Below the pieces are notes generated by a model. The model saw nothing but the letters and a program-made list of their open reading frames with translations. It searched no databases and was not told where the DNA came from. A DNA stretch of 64,000 nucleotides from Croceitalea marina. GTDB taxonomy: Bacteria; Bacteroidota; Bacteroidia; Flavobacteriales; Flavobacteriaceae. Positions 26,259 to 33,382 of this stretch are shown one piece after another (within the stretch, counting starts at the first letter, position 1; each line of letters starts with the position of its first letter). The stretch is from positions 155,744 to 219,743 of the forward strand of contig NZ_JBHULB010000082.1 in the NCBI RefSeq assembly GCF_042684265.1, read 5' to 3'. The position numbers were made by a program, and so were the translations under genes.

Positions 26259-27128
26259 TTAGAATCCGATTCCTGTATCGATTGTCCTTTTAATAGTTTT
26301 TTTGATGATATTCTTGGCGATACTAGCGGCTAGATTGGTACTCATTTCCAAAGTCTTCCCTAGTAGCTCAGCTGACTTTCCTACCTCCAATGGTTTTGTG
26401 ATGCCCATATTTTGGGAAAGTTGCGCTATAATTCTTCCACCGGACATAGAGCGGCTTACCTCGCTCGCCTTGAAATTTTCGCCTTTGTACACGAACCGAA
26501 ACCCCTGTAATTTATTCGCTTTGTTAATGCTTGGTAAGACTTCCACGTTCTGCGCGCCCATCGCCTTTATATAGGCATCCAAGGTCTTCAGCCTTTCATT
26601 GGCTAATATCCTTTCGTGTATCCTCCGTATTTCGTTGCGTATGGCAACAGACTGTAATTGTTGCTCCATCTGTACCTCCTTAACCGTGGTGAGCCCCATT
26701 TCCTTGGCCACGTTTTCGGCGGCCAATTGGCTGCTCTTTCCAATAAAACTGTCGTTGTAGGCCTTGCCTTCAAAATCGATACGGTTCACATAAAGATGCA
26801 CATGGGTATGTTCCTTGTTCCTATGTACGAACGCAATGGCCTGCCGTTCCTTTAGCTGCATTTCCTTTAAGAAGCGTTCCGTTAGCTCACGGAGTTTTTC
26901 ATTGTCCAGTTTTTTGCCGTCCTCCACGGTAGGGCTTAGGACAAAGCTCAGGGTGTTCTTCTTACAACGTGCGTTCATCTCCTGAGCGATTCTGAATTCC
27001 TCTGTTACCTCCTTTGCGTTGTCCCCTGCCACATATTGGCTGAGCACCACTTCGGCGTCCTTCCCCTTGTTCCATCCGTATACCATGGAAGCTCCGGTAT
27101 GTGCTATGGACTTTCCCATGCCTATCAT
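26259..27128 (-). CDS. relaxase / mobilisation nuclease (island A)
   Basis: 289 residues, same length as the island B relaxase. Shared marks are HTHVHLYVNRI at 107-117, LGLTTVKEV-type helix and a conserved PSINKANKLQGFRF segment. The C-terminus ends with a basic helix (KNIIKKTIKRTIDTGIGF). It would nick the element at oriT for transfer with a helper conjugation system. Its start overlaps the mobC-like gene by 4 bases. Confidence 0.88.
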   Translation of the reverse strand: MIGMGKSIAHTGASMVYGWNKGKDAEVVLSQYVAGDNAKEVTEEFRIAQEMNARCKKNTLSFVLSPTVEDGKKLDNEKLRELTERFLKEMQLKERQAIAFVHRNKEHTHVHLYVNRIDFEGKAYNDSFIGKSSQLAAENVAKEMGLTTVKEVQMEQQLQSVAIRNEIRRIHERILANERLKTLDAYIKAMGAQNVEVLPSINKANKLQGFRFVYKGENFKASEVSRSMSGGRIIAQLSQNMGITKPLEVGKSAELLGKTLEMSTNLAASIAKNIIKKTIKRTIDTGIGF

Positions 27129-27421
27129 TTTCTGAAGTTTTTAAGGTGTTCGCCTATCTCCCTTGCCAATTTTTGGACTTCAGATTCCAGACGGGGATTC
27201 CGTTTCCTGAACATGTTCCCGATGCGGGTGAAACTGTTCTTAAAGTCCACCAAGGTTTTATAGCATTCCAATTGTTCCGCAGAAAGCCTTTCGATGACAT
27301 TGCGGCCAAAGGCCGTGTTCCTGCAATATTCCGATAGGGATATCCCGGCACGTTCCGCTCTTTTTATAAGCAACTTTTTTTCGTAGATGGTACACCTGAA
27401 TTTGATATAGGTCCTTTTCAT
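27125..27421 (-). CDS. MobC-like relaxosome accessory protein (island A)
   Basis: 98 residues from the ATG at 27421, which I prefer to the upstream start at 27457 because it gives a 4-base ATGA overlap with the primase stop and a start matching the island B copy. Ribbon-helix-helix pattern: IKFRCTIYEKKLL, then GISLSEYCRNTAFG. Likely oriT-binding partner of the relaxase. Confidence 0.85.
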   Translation of the reverse strand: MKRTYIKFRCTIYEKKLLIKRAERAGISLSEYCRNTAFGRNVIERLSAEQLECYKTLVDFKNSFTRIGNMFRKRNPRLESEVQKLAREIGEHLKNFRK

Positions 27422-28377
27422 TTTATTTCTTCTTTGCGACCATCGGGAGTAAAGCAAGTTTGTTTTTGTGGCAACAAAAACACATCTTGAATTCCCTGCC
27501 CGACAGCATCTTTCACATTTTCACATTGCCATTCGTTCATGTCCTTATAACCCTTATAAACTGATGACAAATCTTTCGCACCCCTATGTTCCATTAATGT
27601 TTTCGTTACCGACCTTCCATTGGAATCGTTGTCCAGATAGAGTTCGAGAGTTGCATATCCCTTTGAAACCGACATCACTTTTTGGATTAAAACCGTGGAA
27701 TTCATTACTAAAAAATCCGATTCTTGTTCCATAGCCCCTTTATAGCCTAGGATGGACAGAAAATCGAACATCCCCTCCGTTACGGTAAGTTTTTGGTGGC
27801 CGGTTTGAATATGGGTGACATCTTTGGGCGCAGTACAGTTTTTCAGATACTTGTTACGAAGCTCCCATCCTCCGGAACCGTTCTTCAGTCCGATAGCGAA
27901 ATACGGTTTTCCCTTAAACGTATAATGGACTTCCTTCACGTATTTCTTTGCGTTTCGAATATTGATCGCTCTTGATTTCATATAACCCAACAATGCGGGA
28001 TGTCCAAGGGTCTTAACTTTTGCGATAACCACTTTGTCATCGACTTGGTTTTCCTTCTTTAAAATCGGTTGCTGCTGAAAAGAAAAAAGACTGTTCTCAT
28101 TTGCTATAAATTCCAACGTCTCCTTTACGGTTCCATTTGTTACCTGGTATATCAGGTCGATAACATTTCCGCCTTTTCCTGCTCCATGGTCGTACCATCT
28201 ATTGAGTTTCTTGCATACCTTGAAAGAGGCTTGGGTTTCTGAGCGGAACGGGCTCAGGAACCAAGCTTCTTTGTGGGTTGTCCTTGTAGGGAAGTGCCCT
28301 AGTTTTGCCAGCGCCCTTTCGATGGGAAAAGCTCGGGCTCTTTCGCACGTTAGTCCATTTGTTCTTTTTCTTTTCAT
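27418..28377 (-). CDS. Toprim-domain primase-like protein
   Basis: 319 residues. The first 100 resemble a DnaG-type zinc-finger region in shape (WYDHGAGKGGNVIDLI), with only one Cys kept before that motif, so metal binding may be lost. The Toprim part has LTVTEGMFDFLSIL near 205 and ELYLDNDSNG near 255, the two acidic Toprim motifs. Mobile-element primases of this type prime DNA during transfer or replication. Couples to mobC by a 4-base overlap. Confidence 0.85.
   Translation of the reverse strand: MKRKRTNGLTCERARAFPIERALAKLGHFPTRTTHKEAWFLSPFRSETQASFKVCKKLNRWYDHGAGKGGNVIDLIYQVTNGTVKETLEFIANENSLFSFQQQPILKKENQVDDKVVIAKVKTLGHPALLGYMKSRAINIRNAKKYVKEVHYTFKGKPYFAIGLKNGSGGWELRNKYLKNCTAPKDVTHIQTGHQKLTVTEGMFDFLSILGYKGAMEQESDFLVMNSTVLIQKVMSVSKGYATLELYLDNDSNGRSVTKTLMEHRGAKDLSSVYKGYKDMNEWQCENVKDAVGQGIQDVFLLPQKQTCFTPDGRKEEIK
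27455..27489. repeat. palindrome upstream of mobC (copy A)
   Basis: GTTTTTGT (27462-27469) and ACAAAAAC (27474-27481) flanked by CAAG and CTTG. It lies in the last codons of the primase gene and matches the longer palindrome at 4305-4341 of island B. Confidence 0.5.
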
Positions 28378-28585
28378 GAGCAGATTACTTTTGGTGTTTT
28401 TTTTGATGATTTGATGAATTCCTTTCTTAGGGTTTGTATTTATAGGGTTTTGTCCTTCATCGTTTTGTTCATCGGTTCATCATTTTGCTATTTTTTTAAG
28501 CATTATCTGTCATCGTTTTATTTTTTGATGAGCAAATGATGATAGTATGATGACAGCCTCGGCATCGATAGATAAAGGTTTCGGC

Positions 28586-29791
28586 TCAATCCGTCATCGC
28601 TTCATCGAAATTTTCGAGCAAAAAGGATTTCATCACGGTAAAATAGCGCCCCTTCGAATCCAATAGCTGCATGGAAGCGTCCTGCCAGATTACCAATTTT
28701 TGATAGCTGAGCGTATTGTCCCTGTTTTCCAGTTTCCAGTCCCGCTTCAACAAACGCCTTAGCTGTGTCAGGTCGGTCTTTATCCGGGTCCTGTTCAATA
28801 GCTGCAGGGCATCCAAAGGGCAGAGATGTATCTCGTCCAGTTCAAACTGCTCCATAGCGCCCAGCAGAATCGTGGCCAGTTCCTTTTCCACCCTGTTCCT
28901 GTTGTTCCGTACCAATTTGTTCAGTGCCTTTGTCCGTATCTGCTGCGGGGTGAACCACATCCGTGTGCTGTGTTTGCTCGATAGCTTTCGTTGGCTCAAA
29001 TAGTAGAGTAGGGCTGGTATTTCCGCTACCAGTTCATGTAGGAAGTCCGTCCGTTCTTTTTCCAGTACCGGTATCTTCAATACCCAAAAGCGGGTCTCGT
29101 TCCCGTCTATCTTTATAAAGCTGTCCTCGTTGTTGCTGCAGAGGATAAACTTGCCGAAGAACTCCACCTCCCGTTTGTCCTTGCCCTTGGCCTCCAGTTT
29201 ATTGATGTTGGTCGTGCTCAGATACTTGATGCGTTCGGTAAGTTCCTCCTTGTTGAACAGTACCTCGTCTATACAGATGAGGAGCTTGTTCGCCCAGTCG
29301 GCATTGAACTGACTGCTAAAGCTGTCGTTGGTCAAGTAGGTCATATTGTTATCGAATATGGCCTTCATCCATTTTAGAAAGGTGCTCTTGCCCGTGGAGC
29401 GTTCCTTCGAGACTAAACATAGAATAGGTAATACCTGAACCGGTCTGATATAGAGCAATTGTAGGTAATCCAAACCTAATTCATAGTGCTTGCCAAAAAT
29501 ATGTTTCATAAAGTCCAAGGAGGCCTTACATTCCCCTTCCTTGGGGGTTACCGGCAAGGGAGAATACGTGTTATAGAACATTTTATATTCCTGGTTGAAA
29601 TCGATGTGATTGGGTATACACGTAAAACCATCGTACTTGGGGACATTACCCAGAAAATCCTTGCCGTGGTCCTGGCGAATGGTCTCGATGTTCCAATGCA
29701 CCAAGATTTCGTTGAAATGTCCTGCGATGGTAGGGGCCTGCACCAGTTTATAGTACGAAGTGCCTACTCGTAAATATGGTATTATTTTCAT
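28586..29791 (-). CDS. primase-helicase / VapE-like P-loop ATPase
   Basis: About 401 residues from the ATG at 29791 (410 from 29818; the first nine residues look unlike the family). The P-loop SKERSTGKSTF is near residue 135, a Walker-B-like KLLICIDEVLFNKEEL follows, and then sensor-like FGKFILCSNNED. This is the SF3-type DUF5906/VapE helicase associated with mobile element replication. It stands 208 bases upstream of the primase gene, and that gap has no gene. Confidence 0.85.
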   Translation of the reverse strand: MKIIPYLRVGTSYYKLVQAPTIAGHFNEILVHWNIETIRQDHGKDFLGNVPKYDGFTCIPNHIDFNQEYKMFYNTYSPLPVTPKEGECKASLDFMKHIFGKHYELGLDYLQLLYIRPVQVLPILCLVSKERSTGKSTFLKWMKAIFDNNMTYLTNDSFSSQFNADWANKLLICIDEVLFNKEELTERIKYLSTTNINKLEAKGKDKREVEFFGKFILCSNNEDSFIKIDGNETRFWVLKIPVLEKERTDFLHELVAEIPALLYYLSQRKLSSKHSTRMWFTPQQIRTKALNKLVRNNRNRVEKELATILLGAMEQFELDEIHLCPLDALQLLNRTRIKTDLTQLRRLLKRDWKLENRDNTLSYQKLVIWQDASMQLLDSKGRYFTVMKSFLLENFDEAMTD

Positions 29792-29851
29792 AAAAAATGT
29801 ATTGACCGGCAAAGGCATGCCTTTGACTCATTGATTGTTCTATGGGCCGAA

Positions 29852-30097
29852 TTAGATTGCCTGAACGGATTTCCGTTCGTTCTGGAGCAGCCAATGGACA
29901 ATTTTCTTACGTTCAAAGAAAATCAGTTTTCCGTTGGGTTTGGAGTGCGGGATAATGCCCGCCGCGGTAAGTTTGTACAGATAGCTGCGGGAAATTCCGG
30001 TATAGTCACAGGTTTCCTCAAAGGTCAGTACCTTTTTGTTCGCTATCAGAAGTTTTTCCAAACGGTCTAGCCGTTCGAGAATTAAAAAATTGTCCAT
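29852..30097 (-). CDS. excisionase-like MerR-type HTH protein
   Basis: 81 residues: short helical start (LERLDRLEKLLI), then an HTH_17 core (VLTFEETCDYTGISRSYLYK) and wing (IPHSKPNGKLIFFERKKI). Homologue of 5592-5903. Located next to the right att region, the usual place of a directionality factor or regulator. Confidence 0.85.
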   Translation of the reverse strand: MDNFLILERLDRLEKLLIANKKVLTFEETCDYTGISRSYLYKLTAAGIIPHSKPNGKLIFFERKKIVHWLLQNERKSVQAI

Positions 30098-30588
30098 TGT
30101 TTTCCTTTTTTAGGGTTACGAAATGAACAAAAGCGCTTTTGTTTTCTTTCAATATTGTTACTGGATAAATGTATGGAAATAGGTGAATACAGGTAGGTGC
30201 TCATTTGAAAAAGTTATGCACAAATAACTGATATATAATATATTAAACCATAACACCCCAAAATATACGACCGTTACAAATCATTTATTTTATTTGGTTT
30301 CATTTGGTGTAAAATGAAATCAAAATATATATTGACCTATTGGTGCTTTTAATGAAAAAATCGGGGTTATCAACAGTTGAAAAAGTAGAATTAGGCAATT
30401 CAGATTCTCAAAAAAGCAAATTATCATCTTATTCTATCCAAAACTTATGATTTTCAATGATTAGAATAAATCAAGGGATACTTGTAAATTGTACAGTGCT
30501 ACAATGATTATATTATCATTTTAAGACTGCATTGATATCATTTGTAGCGAAATGATATAAAATCAGATTCTTTTCGAAAAAAATTTAC
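30098..30588. other. non-coding right end of island A
   Basis: AT-rich, no ORF of useful size. It contains scattered short inverted sequences (around GTGCTACAATGATTAT and ATCATTTGTAGCG near 30498-30551) that could bind integrase or a replication protein. No promoter is clearly recognised. Confidence 0.5.
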
Positions 30589-30612
30589 TTTATGTGCAAA
30601 TTATGTGCAAAT
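30589..30612. repeat. integrase arm-site repeat, right
   Basis: Same 24 bases as 7062-7085: two tandem TTATGTGCAAA units, 46 bases from the right att core. Confidence 0.75.
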
Positions 30613-30649
30613 AAAAAAGGCTTCAGGAGTGTAAACTCTCTGAAGCCTT
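30613..30649 (-). terminator. tRNA-Asn terminator
   Basis: AAGGCTTCAG and CTGAAGCCTT make a 10-bp stem with an inner GAG/CTC pair. On the minus strand a T run follows. Island A supplies this terminator for the tRNA whose 3' end it took over. Confidence 0.88.
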
Positions 30650-30658
30650 GCTAATGCT

Positions 30659-30702
30659 AGCTCCCCCTCTTGGGCTCGAACCAAGGACCCTCTGATTAAC
30701 AG
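30659..30702 (-). repeat. att repeat of island A (attR), within tRNA-Asn
   Basis: 44 bases identical to 6914-6957, from the anticodon loop to two bases past the discriminator base. It keeps the tRNA intact after integration. Confidence 0.93.
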
Positions 30703-30734
30703 TCAGATGCTCTAACCAACTGAGCTAAGGAGGA
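30661..30734 (-). tRNA. tRNA-Asn (GTT)
   Basis: Reads on the minus strand. The acceptor strands TCCTCCT and AGGGGGA pair (one G-U). The D arm begins GCTC, the anticodon loop is CTGTTAA with anticodon GTT at 30698-30700, the T arm has TTCGAGC, and the discriminator base is G. CCA is not encoded. The only complete tRNA in the window, and target site of both islands and of the GIY-YIG unit. Confidence 0.97.
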
Positions 30735-30740
30735 ATATTA

Positions 30741-31025
30741 CTATTTATATTTTTCTTTGAGCTTTAAAATTATCTCGGGATACTTTTTTAAGTTCTCGAT
30801 ATACTCTTTACTCTTCATATTCTTAATGTGAGTTTCTATTTGTCTGGCCTGTTTTCTTGATTCACATTCGAAAACTATAAAAAGTGACCAGTGGTTTGCA
30901 ACTGAAGTAAAAGATTTATCAAAATAACCTGTGTTATGTTGAATCAATCTTGATTTTACATCGACCGTTTCTCCTATGTAATATTTCCCAAGCTTTTCTG
31001 AAAATAAAACATAAATAGAACTCAT
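30741..31025 (-). CDS. GIY-YIG nuclease, single-domain
   Basis: 94 residues: IYVLF and YYIGET form the GIY and YIG motifs, followed by an Arg (SRLIQHNTGYF), a Glu-containing helix and LEKYKL-type end. The protein is a stand-alone nuclease domain as in homing endonucleases and the small UvrC-like proteins of flavobacteria. It is packed between the intact tRNA-Asn (6 bases away) and a partial tRNA copy at 31049-31094, sharing the tRNA's orientation. The arrangement suggests a homing nuclease that spread into the tRNA locus. Confidence 0.9.
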   Translation of the reverse strand: MSSIYVLFSEKLGKYYIGETVDVKSRLIQHNTGYFDKSFTSVANHWSLFIVFECESRKQARQIETHIKNMKSKEYIENLKKYPEIILKLKEKYK

Positions 31026-31048
31026 TTCAAGTTTTAAAAGAACTTTCC

Positions 31049-31094
31049 GCTCTAACCTCCCGATAGCTATCGGGATGAGCTAAGGAGGAATATT
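31049..31094 (-). pseudogene. partial tRNA-Asn copy with an 18-bp palindrome in its D loop
   Basis: 19 bases (31076-31094) equal the tRNA 5' end plus leader at 30721-30739, and nine bases (31049-31057) equal the far side of the D arm. Between them TCCCGATAGCTATCGGGA (31058-31075), a perfect palindrome, replaces the D-loop bases. No 3' half follows, so no functional tRNA results. Confidence 0.8.
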
Positions 31095-31110
31095 TCACCT
31101 TAAGCGGGTG

Positions 31111-31142
31111 CAAATATAATTTTTTCTTTAAAACACCACAAA
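31111..31142 (-). promoter_or_regulatory. promoter for the GIY-YIG / tRNA-Asn unit
   Basis: Minus strand TTTG (31139-31142), 20 bases, TATATTTG (31111-31118): a full match to the Bacteroidota housekeeping promoter TTTG-N(17-23)-TAnnTTTG. It was presumably the tRNA-Asn promoter before the GIY-YIG unit came between. Confidence 0.75.
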
Positions 31143-31162
31143 CAATTATTGCAGGTTTTTAA

Positions 31163-32479
31163 TTAAAAAAATCGTTTTATAATATTCCAGATATCATTAC
31201 CAAAAATAACGACCATTAATCCCATTAAAATCACAAAACCTATAATCTGGCCTTTCTCTAAAACTTTTTCGCTCGGAGGTCTTCCACTAATCATTTCATA
31301 AAGCAAGAACATTACATGCCCGCCGTCTAAAGCCGGTATCGGTAAGATATTCAAAAAGGCCAACCAAACGGAAAACATAGCCATAAAAGACCAGAAGAAA
31401 GTCCAATCCCAAGATTTTGGCATCATTTCAACAATACCTATAGGTCCTTTTACTTGTTTATATGCTTCTGTTTTAGAGTTGAAAATTACTTTGAATTGGC
31501 GTATTTGATCTGTTAATACTTTAATAGTTCTCGTAAACCCTGCCGGTATTGCGCCGAAAAAATCATAAGTATCCGTTTTACGCAAATCTTGGATATCTAA
31601 CTGAATGCCAATTGCACCTTCATTGGGCACCGTTAAATTCAAGTTTTCAACGCGACCGTCTCTGCGCACCGAAATATCAAGATTTTCATTTGCAGAGTTA
31701 CCTATCGTATTTCTAAACTCGTCCCAAAAAACAACACTTTTACCATCGACCGAAATAATTTCATCACCAGCCATAATACCGGCTTTTTTTGCTACCGAAG
31801 AATCAGCTACTAAGGCAATAACAGCCTTGGAACGATATGCCATAAAATTGCGTCCTTGAGTCTGAAAAACTTCTTTTTTGCCTTCGTCCGTAATTGGAAA
31901 AGTTATTTCTTGTCCCTCTCTATCTACCGTAATATCATCACCAAGAATAATATCTAAAATAGCATCGTTAAAACGAGTGGCTTTTTTACCATCTACTTTA
32001 AGAATTTTATCCCCCGTACGTAAACCTAATTTTTCACCAATGGAATCTACAACTATACCGTATTTTAAACTATCGGAAGGAATATATGTGTCTCCATTAT
32101 TAAAAAGCAAGAACGTATAAATCAACCAAGCCAATAAAAAATTTACGATAACCCCACCAAGCATTATAATAAGGCGCTGCCAAGCTGGCTTGCTGCGAAA
32201 CTCCCATGGCTTAGGCTCTTCCTTCATTTGGTCGGTGTCCATACTTTCGTCTATCATACCGGCTATTTTAACATAGCCCCCTAGTGGCAACCACCCAATA
32301 CCATACTCTGTTTCTCCTATCTTTTTCTTTAAAAGCGAAAACTTTACATCAAAAAAGAGGTAGAACTTTTCAACTTTGGTCTTAAAATATTTAGCGGGAA
32401 TAAAGTGACCTAACTCATGTAAAATAACGAGTATGGAAATAATCAAAACGAACATCACAATCTGCGTAAAAAGTCCCAT
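31163..32479 (-). CDS. rseP: site-2 zinc protease RseP (RIP metalloprotease)
   Basis: 438 residues from the ATG at 32479 (an upstream TTG adds two). Motifs: HELGH at 21-25 in the first membrane helix, two PDZ domains (about 125-205 and 215-290), and NILPIPALDGGH in the C-terminal membrane core that gives the third zinc ligand. The enzyme cuts membrane-spanning anti-sigma factors and cleaved signal peptides inside the inner membrane. Two possible ECF anti-sigma substrates lie in this window, but no link is shown. Confidence 0.96.
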   Translation of the reverse strand: MGLFTQIVMFVLIISILVILHELGHFIPAKYFKTKVEKFYLFFDVKFSLLKKKIGETEYGIGWLPLGGYVKIAGMIDESMDTDQMKEEPKPWEFRSKPAWQRLIIMLGGVIVNFLLAWLIYTFLLFNNGDTYIPSDSLKYGIVVDSIGEKLGLRTGDKILKVDGKKATRFNDAILDIILGDDITVDREGQEITFPITDEGKKEVFQTQGRNFMAYRSKAVIALVADSSVAKKAGIMAGDEIISVDGKSVVFWDEFRNTIGNSANENLDISVRRDGRVENLNLTVPNEGAIGIQLDIQDLRKTDTYDFFGAIPAGFTRTIKVLTDQIRQFKVIFNSKTEAYKQVKGPIGIVEMMPKSWDWTFFWSFMAMFSVWLAFLNILPIPALDGGHVMFLLYEMISGRPPSEKVLEKGQIIGFVILMGLMVVIFGNDIWNIIKRFF

Positions 32480-32600
32480 CGGCAAGTTTTGTTTTTATCT
32501 AGGCTGACAAAAGTAAACTTTTAGCAAATGTTTGAAAAGGATTACCTATGCTATTAGACGTATTTAAGAGTTTTTTGGGAGCAAATGAGGTTTATTTTAC

Positions 32601-32631
32601 TTGAAAAAGGTACTTTTCAGCCGTACTTTTG
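32601..32631 (+). promoter_or_regulatory. promoter of the SCO gene
   Basis: TTG (32601-32603), 20 bases, TACTTTTG (32624-32631). The ATG is only 6 bases further on, so the mRNA should be leaderless or nearly so. Confidence 0.65.
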
Positions 32632-32637
32632 CACTCT

Positions 32638-33306
32638 ATGCGAAAATTCTTTGCTAAATACAAGTTCTTCGGAATCGTATTATCGCTCTTATCTATTGTA
32701 ATTATTTACCTCATTTACAACGCGTTAAAACCTAAAGAGCGCCTGCCGATTTATCAACCTTCAATGATAAATCCTGAATTGGTCGACAGCAGCTTGCACT
32801 ACAAGAAAAAATACCACACCATTGCCGATTTTGAACTAATAAACCAGAACGGCGATACCATAACCCAAAAAGATTATGAAGGAAAAATCTATGTAGCCGA
32901 TTTCTTCTTTACGACTTGCCCTAGTATTTGCCCTATTATGACAAAGAACATGGGCGCAATACAGCGCAATACATTAGATGACGATGATATTCTACTACTT
33001 TCGCACTCTGTCACCCCAAAAATCGACTCAGTACCTCAACTTAAAAAATATGCCCTAGAAAAAGGGGTGATAGATACCAAATGGAACTTGGTTACCGGTG
33101 ATAAAAAGAAAATCTATGAACTAGCCAGAAAATCGTATTTCGCCGTATTAAATGATGGTGACGGCGGTGAGTATGATATGATACATACCGAAAACTTTAT
33201 CTTAATTGATAAAGAAGGTAGAATACGAGGCACTTATGATGGTACGAGTTCTGAAGAAGTAGCTAAACTACTTGGTGATATTGAGATTTTAAAAAAATCA
33301 TATTAA
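32638..33306 (+). CDS. SCO1/SenC-family copper chaperone
   Basis: 222 residues from ATG 32638 (the frame extends to a TTG at 32629). One N-terminal membrane anchor (about 10-30), then a thioredoxin-fold domain with CPSIC at 94-98, a copper-binding Cys pair, and a later His in DMIHTENF. The family inserts copper into the CuA site of cytochrome oxidase or acts as a periplasmic thiol enzyme. Ends just before a shared terminator. Confidence 0.93.
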   Translation: MRKFFAKYKFFGIVLSLLSIVIIYLIYNALKPKERLPIYQPSMINPELVDSSLHYKKKYHTIADFELINQNGDTITQKDYEGKIYVADFFFTTCPSICPIMTKNMGAIQRNTLDDDDILLLSHSVTPKIDSVPQLKKYALEKGVIDTKWNLVTGDKKKIYELARKSYFAVLNDGDGGEYDMIHTENFILIDKEGRIRGTYDGTSSEEVAKLLGDIEILKKSY

Positions 33307-33329
33307 AAGCTAGCTCTTAAAAACCAAAA

Positions 33330-33360
33330 AACCGCTTTCCTGTGCATAGGAAAAGCGGTT
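33330..33360. terminator. bidirectional terminator
   Basis: ACCGCTTTCCT pairs with AGGAAAAGCGGT (one bulge), with an A run on the left and T-rich sequence on the right. It separates the convergent SCO gene and the 33383-35044 gene. Confidence 0.75.
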
Positions 33361-33382
33361 ATGCTTATTTTATGGTTAACTG

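Larger units (their letters stand above)
6914..30702. mobile_element. island A: integrative mobilisable element in tRNA-Asn
   Basis: About 23.8 kb lie between 44-bp direct repeats derived from tRNA-Asn(GTT). The integrase gene is next to the left repeat and an excisionase-like gene next to the right one. Relaxase, MobC-like, primase and helicase genes occupy the right 5 kb, and about 17 kb of minus-strand signalling cargo fills the middle. No type IV secretion genes are present, so it would be mobilisable rather than self-transmissible. The tandem 11-bp repeats at both ends (7062-7085 and 30589-30612) look like integrase arm sites. Confidence 0.9.
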
